Assembly: GCA_012271025.1 (NCBI GenBank)
Contig: JAAXHF010000183.1
Span: forward strand, 1-16,405
Source of the DNA: Deltaproteobacteria bacterium
GTDB taxonomy: Bacteria; Desulfobacterota_B; Binatia; Bin18
Direction: 5' to 3'
DNA: 16,405 bases
The notes beneath the pieces were generated by a model. It was not told the origin of the DNA and ran no database searches. It worked only from the letters and a program-made list of their open reading frames with translations. The translations under genes and the position numbers were made by a program. Of the stretch, positions 6,341-14,704 are shown piece after piece. Each line of letters opens with the position of its first letter. Positions within the stretch are counted from its first letter, which is position 1.

Positions 6341-7129
6341 ATGCCGCAGCCCCTGGTTCGTTACTCCACCCAGCACGGGATTGCCCTGATCGAATTTGAT
6401 AATCCGCCGGCCAACACCTACTCGCACGAAATGATGACCGAGCTGGACCAGGCCATTCTACGGGCTCGGTTTGACGACGAGATTTACGTCCTGCTGCTGC
6501 GCGGGGTGGGGGACAAGTTCTTTTCGGCCGGGGCCGACATCGAGATGCTCAACCGGGTGTCGCCCCAGTTCAAGTACAACTTCTGCCTGCACGCCAACGA
6601 GACGCTGAACCGCCTGGAACGGACGCCCAAGCTGGTCATTGCCGCGCTCAACGGCCACGCCGTGGGCGGTGGGCTGGAGATTGCCATGGCCTGCGACCTG
6701 CGTCTGGCCCGGCGTGACGCGGGGCAGCTCGGCCTGCCCGAAATTGCGCTGGGTGTCCTGCCCGGCACCGGCGGCTCGCAGCGTCTGACCCGCCATATCG
6801 GCAAGGCCCGGGCCTTGGAACTCATGGCCACCGGGCGGCGAATCTCGTTTGAAGAGGCCCAGGATTTGGGGCTGGTGCATGATATCTTTGATGCTCAGGG
6901 CTACTTTGATCAGGTGCTGGCCTATGCGCGGCAGTTCACCCCGCCCAATAAGGCCAGCAAAGCGGTCGGACGGATCAAGCTGGCCGTGCAGGCCGGGGGC
7001 GAGATGCCCCTGTTTGAGGCGCTGAGTCTGGAGCAGGAGCTGCAGGCCGGCCTGTTTTCGAGCGCGGACGGCCAAGAGGGTCTGCGGTCGTATGTGACCA
7101 AGAGCATGCCGCAGTTCAAGGGCGCGTGA
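6341..7129 (+). CDS. Enoyl-CoA hydratase/isomerase (crotonase family)
   Basis: A 262-residue crotonase, typical length. The oxyanion-hole segments are FFSAGADIEML (60-70) and GHAVGGGLEIAMACD (105-119). Both catalytic glutamates of classical hydratases are present: E113 in GGGLE and E134 in LPEIALGVLPGTGG, so it should hydrate 2-enoyl-CoAs, unlike PaaG-type isomerases that have an Asp in the second region. ATG 6341 is preceded by AGAGGAG at 6 nt; an ATG at 6323 lacks a usable ribosome site. First gene of an operon with the di-iron oxygenase 32 nt downstream and the CoA ligase beyond, so it probably acts on CoA-thioester intermediates made by those enzymes, as PaaF does in phenylacetate breakdown. 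It is much shorter than the ring-cleaving BoxC (about 550 residues) and cannot be that enzyme by length. Confidence 0.93.
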   Translation: MPQPLVRYSTQHGIALIEFDNPPANTYSHEMMTELDQAILRARFDDEIYVLLLRGVGDKFFSAGADIEMLNRVSPQFKYNFCLHANETLNRLERTPKLVIAALNGHAVGGGLEIAMACDLRLARRDAGQLGLPEIALGVLPGTGGSQRLTRHIGKARALELMATGRRISFEEAQDLGLVHDIFDAQGYFDQVLAYARQFTPPNKASKAVGRIKLAVQAGGEMPLFEALSLEQELQAGLFSSADGQEGLRSYVTKSMPQFKGA

Positions 7130-7161
7130 GCGGGCGCGGAGCGGCTCGCGGGGAGTAGACG

Positions 7162-8280
7162 ATGGCAACACGGATGCAGACGTTCGACGACTGGATGGAC
7201 CTGTTCAAAGGCTGGCAAAAAGACATTGGGCTGGATGTCGGCGAGCTGGGCGACTATCAGTGGGAGATCAAGTTCGGCGAGCTGGAACAGTCCGAGATCG
7301 AGTTCGGAGCCTACGCCGGACACACAAAATGGGAAACCCTCATGGAGGTGCCCGACCAGCGGATTCGGGATGCGCTGCTCAACCTGATCCGGGTCCAGGG
7401 CGATACCGAGTTTGCCTCAACCGAGCAGCAGCGCGAGCTGTTCGACACCGCGCCGTCGGACTTTGACCGCCACAGCCTGGCCCGTATCATCTGCGAAGAG
7501 ACGCGCCACGGCTGGCAGATGGCCTATCTGCTGGTGACGTACTTCGGTACCAGCGGCAAGGTCGAGGCGCAGAAGCTGCTGGAGCGGCGGGCGTTCAAGA
7601 AGACGCGCTTGCTGGGGGCGTTTAACGAAGACATCCGCAACTGGCTGGACATGTACGCCTTTACCGAATTCATTGACCGGGACGGCAAGTATCAGCTCAA
7701 GATGGAGAGTTTTTCGGCCTTCGCGCCGTTTGCGCGCAGCATGGGGCCGATGCTCAAGGAAGAGCAGTTTCATCTCGGCACCGGCCACAACGGCCTCAAG
7801 CGTATCCTGCGCGCCCGGAAAATTCCGGTTGCCCTCATCCAGAAGTACTTCAACAAGTGGATTCCTGCGGCCTACGACTTGTTTGGCACCGATCACTCCT
7901 CGTCCGCCCAGTGGGCCTACGCCTGGGGGGTCAAGGGCCGTTTTGACGAAAACACCGCAGCCGAGCCGGCCGACCCGGAGCGGCTGAACGAGCACGCCCG
8001 CCAGCTGTTCTACCAGGAGTGCCTGGGTCTGATTGACAACCTCAACCTGCTGGTGGCCGAGGACCAGCCCAGGCTGTATATGCCGGCGGTCAGCTTTGGG
8101 CGGCGGATTGGCGCGTATGCCGACCAGCCGTACAGCGTTCAGGGCGAGTTGCTGAGTCCTGAGGCGTATGCCCGGCACTGTGAAGAGGTCTTGCCGACGG
8201 CTGCGGACGGCGATCTCGTCCAAGACCTGACGCGAGATGGCGACTGGATCGAGCCCAAAAAAGCCGGGCTGGAGGCCTGA
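7162..8280 (+). CDS. BoxB/PaaA-type di-iron acyl-CoA oxygenase (epoxidase)
   Basis: A 372-residue ferritin-like di-iron protein. Ligand motifs are present: E83 in QGDTEFAS, ExxH at E113-H116 (EETRHGW), an acidic residue in TEFIDRDGKYQL (E169 or D172) and a second ExxH at E201-H204 (EEQFH). QGDTExASxEQQR, YLLxxYFG and LLERR closely match my memory of benzoyl-CoA 2,3-epoxidase BoxB, while the length is about 100 residues below characterised BoxB (near 470) and closer to PaaA. Such enzymes use O2 to epoxidise a CoA-bound ring and need a reductase (BoxA or PaaE), which is not in this window. GGGGAG precedes the ATG by about 8 nt. The ligase gene starts 5 nt after its stop. Family is strong; substrate could be benzoyl-CoA, another aryl-CoA or a cyclic acyl-CoA. 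Confidence 0.87.
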   Translation: MATRMQTFDDWMDLFKGWQKDIGLDVGELGDYQWEIKFGELEQSEIEFGAYAGHTKWETLMEVPDQRIRDALLNLIRVQGDTEFASTEQQRELFDTAPSDFDRHSLARIICEETRHGWQMAYLLVTYFGTSGKVEAQKLLERRAFKKTRLLGAFNEDIRNWLDMYAFTEFIDRDGKYQLKMESFSAFAPFARSMGPMLKEEQFHLGTGHNGLKRILRARKIPVALIQKYFNKWIPAAYDLFGTDHSSSAQWAYAWGVKGRFDENTAAEPADPERLNEHARQLFYQECLGLIDNLNLLVAEDQPRLYMPAVSFGRRIGAYADQPYSVQGELLSPEAYARHCEEVLPTAADGDLVQDLTRDGDWIEPKKAGLEA

Positions 8281-8285
8281 GGACC

Positions 8286-9857
8286 ATGGCCGTCCCGGAT
8301 ATTCCCGAACACCTGAACGCGGCCACAGTATTTATCGACACCCATCTCGCCGAGGGGCGCGGGCAGCGGACTGCCCTGCGCTGGCGCGACCGGACGATCA
8401 GCTACGCCGAGCTGGCGGCCAAGGTCAACCAGACCGGCAACGCGTTGCGGCGTCTGGGCGTGCGAGCCGAAGAGCGGGTGCTGCTGGTCGCCCTGGATTC
8501 GCCGGCCTTTGTCTACAGCTTCTGGGGCGCGCTCAAAATCGGGGCGGTGCCGGTGCCGGTCAACACGGCGCTGCGCGCCGAGGACTACGCCTATCTGCTT
8601 GACGACAGCCGGGCGAGTACGCTGATTGTCTCGGCCGAGCTGTGGCCGACCCTGGCCCCGATGATCCGGGCACGCCCGGTTTCCAGCATTATTATCGGCG
8701 CGGCCCAGCCGGGTGGCGTGGCCCAGCCGGGTAGCATGGCCTTCGATGAGTGGATCGCCTCCGAAGCCTCGGAGCTGGAGCCGCACCCGAGCCATCGCGA
8801 TGACGCCGCCCTGTGGCTGTACAGCTCGGGCTCAACCGGCCTGCCCAAGGGCGTCGTCCATCAGCACCGGAATCTGGTCTACTGCGCGGATACCTATGCC
8901 CGTGAGGTCTTGGCCATCGGTCCGGACGATGTCAGCCTGGCCGCACCGCGCCTGTTTTTCGCCTATGGGCTGGGCGGCGGCATGAATTTCGCCCTGCGGG
9001 TCGGCGCGACGGCCGCGCTGGTGTCCGAGCGACCGACTCCGGACGGTATGTTTCGCGCCATCAGTGAGTACAGACCAAGCCTTTTTTTCGGCGTGCCGAC
9101 CCTGTATGCCGCCATGCTGCAAATCCCGGACGTTGCAAGTCGCTACGACCTGTCCAGCCTGCGGTTGTGCGTCTCGGCCGGTGAGCCGCTGCCCGGCGAG
9201 CTGTTCACGCGCTGGAAGGCGCGCTTTGGCCTGGAAATTCTTGATGGCATCGGAACGACCGAAGCCCTGCACATTTTTCTGTCGAACCGCGCCGGCCACG
9301 TCCGCCCGGGCAGTTCGGGCCTGCCGGTCGAGGGCTATGAGCTGCGGGTGGCCGATGAGGCCGGACAGCCGCTTGCCCAGGGACAGATGGGCGATCTGCT
9401 GGTGGCCGGCGGCAGCCTGACCTCCGGCTACTGGCGCAAGCGGGAGACCACCCAGCGGGCGCTGTACGGCAGGTGGCTGCGAACCGGGGACACCTACTAC
9501 CAGGACGACGACGGCTATTACTGGTACTGCGGCCGGGCCGACGACATGCTGAAGGTCTCGGGCCAGTGGGTGTCGCCGGCCGAGGTCGAAGGGCTGTTGT
9601 TCGAGCATGAGGCCGTGTTGGAGGCGGCGGTGGTTGGCTGGCAGGATGCCGAACGCCTGATCAAGCCCAAAGCCTTTGTGGTGCTCAAAGACGGACACCG
9701 GCCGTCGCCCGAGCTAGCCGCCGAACTCCAGGCTTTTGTCAAAGCCCGGACCCTGCCGCATAAATATCCGCGCTGGGTCGAGTTTGTGGCCGAGCTGCCA
9801 AAGACCACGACCGGGAAAATCCAGCGCTATAAACTGCGGGCCCAGAATGATGACTGA
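8286..9857 (+). CDS. Benzoate-CoA-ligase-like acyl/aryl-CoA synthetase
   Basis: A 523-residue ANL-superfamily adenylating enzyme, the length expected for benzoate-CoA ligases. It has the P-loop YSSGSTGLPKG (179-189), A5 GIGTTE (321-326), A7 TGD (400-402), hinge GRADDMLKVSG (416-426) and the catalytic lysine K511 in PKTTTGKIQR. FFAYGLGGGMNF (224-235) matches the acyl-binding region of benzoate-CoA ligases. It would convert a carboxylate, ATP and CoA to the acyl-CoA used by the oxygenase encoded 5 nt upstream. A short in-frame tandem duplication (AQPGGV/AQPGSM, residues 140-151) lies in a surface-type loop. The 3' end overlaps the TPR gene. Family assignment is firm; benzoate specificity is probable but not proven by visible residues. 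Confidence 0.9.
   Translation: MAVPDIPEHLNAATVFIDTHLAEGRGQRTALRWRDRTISYAELAAKVNQTGNALRRLGVRAEERVLLVALDSPAFVYSFWGALKIGAVPVPVNTALRAEDYAYLLDDSRASTLIVSAELWPTLAPMIRARPVSSIIIGAAQPGGVAQPGSMAFDEWIASEASELEPHPSHRDDAALWLYSSGSTGLPKGVVHQHRNLVYCADTYAREVLAIGPDDVSLAAPRLFFAYGLGGGMNFALRVGATAALVSERPTPDGMFRAISEYRPSLFFGVPTLYAAMLQIPDVASRYDLSSLRLCVSAGEPLPGELFTRWKARFGLEILDGIGTTEALHIFLSNRAGHVRPGSSGLPVEGYELRVADEAGQPLAQGQMGDLLVAGGSLTSGYWRKRETTQRALYGRWLRTGDTYYQDDDGYYWYCGRADDMLKVSGQWVSPAEVEGLLFEHEAVLEAAVVGWQDAERLIKPKAFVVLKDGHRPSPELAAELQAFVKARTLPHKYPRWVEFVAELPKTTTGKIQRYKLRAQNDD
8700..8735 (+). repeat. 18-nt in-frame tandem duplication inside the ligase gene
   Basis: GCGGCCCAGCCGGGTGGC (8700-8717) is followed directly by a copy with 16 of 18 bases the same (8718-8735), adding six residues without breaking the frame. 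It lies in a variable loop before the P-loop and is probably neutral. Confidence 0.7.
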
Positions 9858-10677
9858 AGAACAGCGTAGCCGAATGGGCCTGAGACGACCGGGGCCGGTT
9901 GCCGGACGGGTGCTTGGCCTGACCGGGGTATGGCTGGTTGGCCTGGCGCTGACGGGGGCGACGGTGCTCGGCCAGGGACGCGGGCTGACCCCCCAGGAGC
10001 GTCAGCAGACCCTGGCCCAGGCCGCGCTGATCGTGGCCGACAGAATGTACCGGGGCGGCCAGGTCGAGCGCGCCATGGAGCATTGGCGCGAAGCCCTGAG
10101 CTATGATCCGAATCTGGTCCAGGCTCACTATCTGCTCGGTCTGAGCCTGCGCGATCAGGGCAAGCCGGAAGAGGCGCTCACGCATTTGCGGACGACGACT
10201 CAACTCGACCCGGACAACGCCACCGCCTTTGCCGACCTGGGCGATACCCTGCACGAACAGGGCGATACGGACGGCGCCTTACGGGCCTATGGCACGGCTC
10301 TGCGGCTGGCGCCCGAGTCCGCCGCACTGCACAGCAATTATGGCTACCTGCTGGTGCAAAAAGGCGATATCGACGGGGCGGTCGCGGCCTGGCGGACCGC
10401 AGTCCGCCTGGAGCCGGACTATCCCCCTCCCTACGCCAATCTGGGTGAAGCGCTGGCCGACCAGGGGCAGCGCCAGGACGCCATCGCGGCCTATCAGACC
10501 TTTTTGGAACTTGCCCCCTACGCGCCGCATGCCGAGGAGGTCGGCCAGCGCCTGGAAGCCCTGCTCCAGGATACCGACCAGACGCCCGCCGCCGGGGTGC
10601 ATGATACCGCACCCAATAGTGACACATCTGATGCCGAGGGGGCGCCCGCGTCGCCTCTACCGGGTGCATCACCCTGA
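9847..10677 (+). CDS. Exported or membrane-anchored tetratricopeptide repeat protein
   Basis: A 276-residue protein. A basic N-terminus (RRPGPVAGR) and hydrophobic stretch VLGLTGVWLVGLALTGATVL (22-41) look like a signal peptide or anchor, so the rest should be outside the cytoplasmic membrane. Five TPR units of 34 residues follow (about 57-226), each ending in a D-P or A-P turn (SYDPN, QLDPD, RLAPE, RLEPD, ELAPY). The tail (about 243-276) is Pro/Ala/Asp-rich and probably disordered. The start is chosen at ATG 9847, overlapping the ligase gene by 11 nt (ATGATGACTGA); a second ATG at 9850 is equally possible and neither has a clear ribosome site, which points to translational coupling. TPRs bind other proteins; the partner is unknown. 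It ends 9 nt from the convergent Gfa-like gene. Confidence 0.88.
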   Translation: MMTEEQRSRMGLRRPGPVAGRVLGLTGVWLVGLALTGATVLGQGRGLTPQERQQTLAQAALIVADRMYRGGQVERAMEHWREALSYDPNLVQAHYLLGLSLRDQGKPEEALTHLRTTTQLDPDNATAFADLGDTLHEQGDTDGALRAYGTALRLAPESAALHSNYGYLLVQKGDIDGAVAAWRTAVRLEPDYPPPYANLGEALADQGQRQDAIAAYQTFLELAPYAPHAEEVGQRLEALLQDTDQTPAAGVHDTAPNSDTSDAEGAPASPLPGASP

Positions 10678-10686
10678 TCTGCGACC

Positions 10687-11103
10687 TCAGGCCTGAAGGT
10701 TCTTTGGAGCTTTGGGCAGTGCCGGGTCCAGATAATCCCACGGCTGGGCGCTGTCCGTCCAAATATCGCCTATCGGCCTGACCCAGCTGGGGTCATCCAG
10801 GCTGCTGGCCTTGATGCCGCAAAAGTCCGGATTGGCCGAGCCGCCGGCGAACAGCTGGCAGCCACAGATGGCGCAGAATTCGCGCCACACGGTGTTTCCG
10901 CTATCGGCGGGCGTGGTATGCCGCTTGGGCGTGCCGCGCTGAAACGTCACTGCGGCGCGTTGAACGGCCAGCACGATGGCAAAGCCGCCGCCGCTGTTGC
11001 GCTGACAGTCGCGACAGTGACACTGGACAGTCGCTACGGGTTCCATTGCACACGTGTAGCGGATGGCGCCACACAAACAACCGCCGGAGAAGGGTGCAGG
11101 CAT
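10687..11103 (-). CDS. Gfa/CENP-V family zinc-binding protein
   Basis: A 138-residue protein with the full Gfa-family cysteine pattern: C9 and C11 in GGCLCG, C28/C30/C33 in QCHCRDC, and C77/C80 in FCAICG. These bind two zinc ions in the founding member, a glutathione-dependent formaldehyde-activating enzyme. Most homologues have unproven function, so formaldehyde handling is only a possibility. AGGAG lies 8 nt before the ATG. It is the last gene of a five-gene minus-strand unit, 15 nt after the first-listed P450. P450 demethylation releases formaldehyde, which would make such a neighbour useful; that link is inference. Confidence 0.9.
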   Translation of the reverse strand: MPAPFSGGCLCGAIRYTCAMEPVATVQCHCRDCQRNSGGGFAIVLAVQRAAVTFQRGTPKRHTTPADSGNTVWREFCAICGCQLFAGGSANPDFCGIKASSLDDPSWVRPIGDIWTDSAQPWDYLDPALPKAPKNLQA

Positions 11104-11118
11104 AAAACGATCTCCTGA

Positions 11119-12528
11119 TCAGCGGGCGTGGAGGGTGACCTGGACGCCGCTGCTGGGCCGCAGGGTAAAAATGGGGTCCGGCTCGATGTGCTGACCGGGG
11201 ACGAGCTGGAGGCGATAGCGCTGGACGACCATGGCGATAATCAGCTGGGCTTCCATGAGCGCAAACTCGTTACCGATACACTGGCGCGGCCCGCCTCCGA
11301 ACGGAAAATATGCGTAGCGGGGACGCTCAGCGACCCGCTCGGGCGTGAAGCGTTCGGGCTCAAAACCTTCGGGGTTGTCCCAAAAAGCGGGATGCCGGTG
11401 GGTGACATACGGGCTCAGGACCATCAGCGCGCCGGCCGGAATCGGATAGCCGTCAATCGTGTCGTCGCCAGCGATGCCGCGCGACATGCCCCAGGCCGGG
11501 GGATACAGGCGCAGGGTCTCTTGAATGACCATCCTGGTGTAGGACAGACGCGGGATATCCTCCACAGTCGGGGTGCGACCGCCGAGGACGGCATCAACCT
11601 CGGCGTGAACCTGGCGCTCGACGTAGGGATGCTTGGACAACAGATACCACACCCAGGCCAGGGTCACGGCGGTGGTTTCATGGCCGGCGCCTAGAAAGGT
11701 GCCAACCTCGTCCCGAATTTGCCGGTCGTTCAGCCCCTGGCCGGTCTCTTCGTCGCGGGCGGCAATCAGCATCGACAACAGGTCGCCCGAGTCAGTATCG
11801 GCTTTGCGGTGCTCAGCAATCAGACGGTAGGAGACGCTGTCGATCGTGGCAATCGCCGTATGGAATCGGCGGTTGCGAGGAGTAGGCACGGATTCGGGCC
11901 AGGACAGGGGGTGCCGGAAGCGATGGTTGAAGTGCTCGAAGATGCTTGTCACCGCCCGGCCCATCTCATCGCTGTCGGCGCCGATATCGGCGCTGAACAG
12001 GGCTCTGCCGACAATGCTCAGGGTGACGCGCTGCATCTCCTGGCTGACATCAAGAGCCTGGCCGCGTTCGGCAAGCGGCGCCCAGCGCGCCAGCATGGCC
12101 TGGGTCGCATCGGTCATGCTGGTGGCAAAACCGGCCAGCCGCTGGCGGTGAAAAGCCGGCTGGGACAGGCGTCGGCTGCGTCGCCACACCTCGCCGTCGC
12201 TGGTCAGCAGCCCCTCGCCGGTCAGCGGTTTCAGCATATCGTTAAAGCGATTCTTTTTGGGATAATTGCGCACCTTGTCCTGGAGGACGTGCTTGACGTA
12301 GTCGGGATGGACAACGAAATAGCTCGAATACGAGCCTCGACCGAAGTGCACGATGTCGCCGTACTGACGGGCGGTGTCCATATAAAAGCTCAGCAGGTCG
12401 CGGGGTGAGCCAAAGGCCAGGAAAGACACCAGGTCGCGGAATCTCGGGGACGGTCCGGGGATGGTTTTTGGCGGGCGGATCCGCCTGGTCTGAGCCGGGG
12501 CCTCAATCGTCTGAGCGTCTGATGGCAT
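11119..12528 (-). CDS. Cytochrome P450 (downstream copy of a tandem pair)
   Basis: A 469-residue soluble P450 beginning with a Pro-rich IPGP hinge and no membrane anchor. The I-helix oxygen-activation motif is GAGHETT (280-286), the ExxR pair is E337-R340 (ETLR) and the haem cysteine is C417 in FPFGGGPRQCIG. It needs external electron donors, none encoded here. ATG 12528 was chosen because AGGAGG lies 6 nt upstream; a longer frame to 12567 would run over that site. By eye it matches the upstream copy over the full length with no gaps and about 60 differences (87% identical). Distinct changes fall in likely substrate-contact areas, such as residues 66-74 and 85-87. Substrate unknown. Confidence 0.93.
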   Translation of the reverse strand: MPSDAQTIEAPAQTRRIRPPKTIPGPSPRFRDLVSFLAFGSPRDLLSFYMDTARQYGDIVHFGRGSYSSYFVVHPDYVKHVLQDKVRNYPKKNRFNDMLKPLTGEGLLTSDGEVWRRSRRLSQPAFHRQRLAGFATSMTDATQAMLARWAPLAERGQALDVSQEMQRVTLSIVGRALFSADIGADSDEMGRAVTSIFEHFNHRFRHPLSWPESVPTPRNRRFHTAIATIDSVSYRLIAEHRKADTDSGDLLSMLIAARDEETGQGLNDRQIRDEVGTFLGAGHETTAVTLAWVWYLLSKHPYVERQVHAEVDAVLGGRTPTVEDIPRLSYTRMVIQETLRLYPPAWGMSRGIAGDDTIDGYPIPAGALMVLSPYVTHRHPAFWDNPEGFEPERFTPERVAERPRYAYFPFGGGPRQCIGNEFALMEAQLIIAMVVQRYRLQLVPGQHIEPDPIFTLRPSSGVQVTLHAR

Positions 12529-12582
12529 GCGGAGCCTCCTACACAGTCGGTGCGGCCAGCGTATCAAAAAATAGGCTTCTGA

Positions 12583-13992
12583 TCAGCGGGTGTGGAGGGT
12601 GACCTGGACGCCGCTGCTGGGCCGCAGGGTCGCAATCGGGTCCGGCTCGATGTGCTGGCCGGGTACGAGCTGGAGGCGGTATCTTTGGACAACCATGGCG
12701 ATAATCAGCTGGGCTTCCATGAGCGCGAACTCGTTGCCGATACACTGGCGCGGCCCGCCTCCGAACGGAAAATACGCGTAGCGGGGACGCTCAGCGACCC
12801 GCTCGGGCGCGAAACGTTCGGGCTCAAAACCTTCGGGATTGTCCCAAAACGCGGGGTGGCGGTGGGTGACATACGGGCTCAGGACCATCAGCGCGCCGGC
12901 CGGGATGGGGTAGCCGTCAATGTCGTCGTTATCAGCGATACCCCGCGACAGCGCCCAGGCCGGGGGATACAGCCGCAGGGTCTCCTGGATGACCATCCTG
13001 GTGTAGCGCAGCCGCGAGATGTCCTCGACGGTCGGGGTACGGCTGCCGAGGACTTCATCAAGCTCGGCGTGAACCTGACGTTCGATGTGGGGATGCTCGG
13101 ACAACAGATACCACACCCAGGCCAGGGTTACGGCGGTGGTTTCATGGCCTGCCGCAAGAAAGGTGCCGACCTCGTCCCGAAGTTGCCGGTCGCTCAGCCC
13201 CTGGCCGGTCTCTTCGTCGCGGACGGCGATCAGCATCGACAGCAGGTCTCCCGAGTCGGCGTCGGCCCGACGGTGCTCGGCAATCAGGCGATACGACAGC
13301 CGGTCGATTGTGGCAATCGCCGTGTGGAAGCGACGGTTGCGAGGAGTAGGCACGGACTCGGGCCAGGACAGGAGATGCCTGAAGCGATGGTTGAAGTGCT
13401 CAAAAATGATCGTCAGCGCCCGACCCATCTCATCGCTGTCGGCGCCGATATCGGCGCTGAACAGGGCTCTGCCGACAATGCTCAGAGTGACACGCCGCAT
13501 CTCCTGGCTGACATCAAAGGCTTGGCCGCGTTCGGCAAGCGGCGCCCAACGCGCCAGCATGGCCTGGGTCGCTTCGGTCATGCCTGTGACAAAGCCGGCC
13601 AGCCGTTCACGGTGAAAAGCCGGCTGGGACAGGCGGCGGCGGTACCGCCACGCCTCGTCGTCGCTGGTCAGCAGACCCTCGCCGGCCAGCGGTTTGAGCA
13701 TATCGTTAAAGCGATTCTTTTTGGGATAATTACCCAGATTGTCCTGAAGGACATGCTTGACATAGTCGGGATGGGCAACGAAACAGATCGAATACAAGCC
13801 CCGGCCGAAGTGTACGATGTCGCCGTACCGGCGCGCGGCGTCCATATAAAAGCTCAGCAGATCGCGGGGCGAGCCAAAGGCCAGAAAAGACAGCAGAGTG
13901 CGGAATCGAACGGGTGGGCCGGGAATGGTTTTTGAAGGGCGGCTCAGCCTGGGCTGGGCTGAGCCGGTGTCAGTCTGAGCGTCTGAGTGCAT
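12583..13992 (-). CDS. Cytochrome P450 (upstream copy of a tandem pair)
   Basis: A 469-residue P450 colinear with its neighbour. Motifs are AAGHETT at 280-286 (Gly replaced by Ala at 280), ETLR at 337-340 and the haem loop FPFGGGPRQCIG with C417. GGGAGG lies 6 nt before ATG 13992. The 54-nt gap to the second copy has no terminator-like hairpin, so both are probably cotranscribed. Similarity between copies includes the ribosome site (GGAGGCTnCGnATG) and stops about 4 nt after the stop codon, so the duplicated unit was a gene with its own ribosome site. Both copies keep every catalytic motif, so neither looks like a pseudogene. It follows the methyltransferase gene by 80 nt. Confidence 0.93.
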   Translation of the reverse strand: MHSDAQTDTGSAQPRLSRPSKTIPGPPVRFRTLLSFLAFGSPRDLLSFYMDAARRYGDIVHFGRGLYSICFVAHPDYVKHVLQDNLGNYPKKNRFNDMLKPLAGEGLLTSDDEAWRYRRRLSQPAFHRERLAGFVTGMTEATQAMLARWAPLAERGQAFDVSQEMRRVTLSIVGRALFSADIGADSDEMGRALTIIFEHFNHRFRHLLSWPESVPTPRNRRFHTAIATIDRLSYRLIAEHRRADADSGDLLSMLIAVRDEETGQGLSDRQLRDEVGTFLAAGHETTAVTLAWVWYLLSEHPHIERQVHAELDEVLGSRTPTVEDISRLRYTRMVIQETLRLYPPAWALSRGIADNDDIDGYPIPAGALMVLSPYVTHRHPAFWDNPEGFEPERFAPERVAERPRYAYFPFGGGPRQCIGNEFALMEAQLIIAMVVQRYRLQLVPGQHIEPDPIATLRPSSGVQVTLHTR

Positions 13993-14072
13993 ACGCAGCC
14001 TCCCGAAAGTGGTGCAGCACCTCGTGTCACAAACAGGTGGATAAGCAAAGCGCAGGCCTGATGTATTGAAGA

Positions 14073-14690
14073 CTACTCCTGCGTGTCCGCTTTGACCGCC
14101 ACCACAATCAATAATTTTTCTTCGTCGGTATAGTGGCGAAGCGTCAGCCCGAACGAGCCCAAAAATGTCCGGGCTTGTGGGTGACTGGGCAGCGGCGTAA
14201 TCGGATACGGGTCGGTCTTGACCAGCCGCTCGACATACGCCCGCCCTTCCGGGTGGCTGATGACGACCCGGCCGCCCGGCCGCAGCATCCGCACGATATT
14301 GCCCAGCGCCTTGGATTTATCGGCAATGTTGCCGTACATGCCGTTCATGAAGACCACATCGACACACGCCGCCGGCAGCGACAGGTCGGCGATATCGCAC
14401 TGGTGGCGCTCCACCTCGGGATAGCGCTCGGCCACCTGCTCCAGCATGTTGGCGGACAGGTCGCAGGCGACGATCCGGCCGGGCCGATAGGTCCGAATCT
14501 GGGGGATCAGCGCTCCGGTTCCGGTCCCGACATCCAGGACGGTCTCGCCCGCCCGGATCGTGGCGGCGGCAATAATGCGTCCCATCCGGTCAATCACGTC
14601 CTGGGGCAGGGGAACCAGAAAGTAGGTGTAGGACTTGTCAAAGGCTTGGCGTTGGCGGTCGTTGAAAACGGCCCGCTGTGTATCGTCCAT
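14073..14690 (-). CDS. Class I SAM-dependent methyltransferase
   Basis: A 205-residue Rossmann-fold methyltransferase of the Methyltransf_11 type. SAM-binding motif I is VLDVGTGTG (51-59), the acidic ribose contact is D77 in ACDLS, QCDIADLSL (97-105) is motif II-like and LRPGGRVVIS (136-145) is the post-motif strand. ATG 14690 has AGGAGA 9 nt upstream. An ATG at 14708 overlaps the transporter stop codon as ATGA and would add six residues; either way the gene is translationally coupled to the MFS gene. The N-terminus (FDKSYTYFLVPLPQ) is not a recognisable substrate domain, so the methyl acceptor is unknown; a small-molecule acceptor fits its transporter and P450 neighbours. Confidence 0.88.
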   Translation of the reverse strand: MDDTQRAVFNDRQRQAFDKSYTYFLVPLPQDVIDRMGRIIAAATIRAGETVLDVGTGTGALIPQIRTYRPGRIVACDLSANMLEQVAERYPEVERHQCDIADLSLPAACVDVVFMNGMYGNIADKSKALGNIVRMLRPGGRVVISHPEGRAYVERLVKTDPYPITPLPSHPQARTFLGSFGLTLRHYTDEEKLLIVVAVKADTQE

Positions 14691-14704
14691 CTCGACTTCT
14701 CTCC

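Noticed and set aside
6341..7129. Identifying the crotonase as the ring-cleaving enzyme BoxC
   Set aside because: BoxC is about twice as long; this protein is a standard-length hydratase with both catalytic glutamates.
10662..10674. GGGTG-CAT-CACCC hairpin at the end of the TPR gene as a terminator
   Set aside because: Only five base pairs, inside the coding sequence and without a T-run.
12592..13935. Long plus-strand open frame (447 codons) opposite the upstream P450
   Set aside because: It is the exact antisense of a P450 with all motifs intact; the same kind of frame recurs opposite the second copy, as expected for high-GC codon bias.
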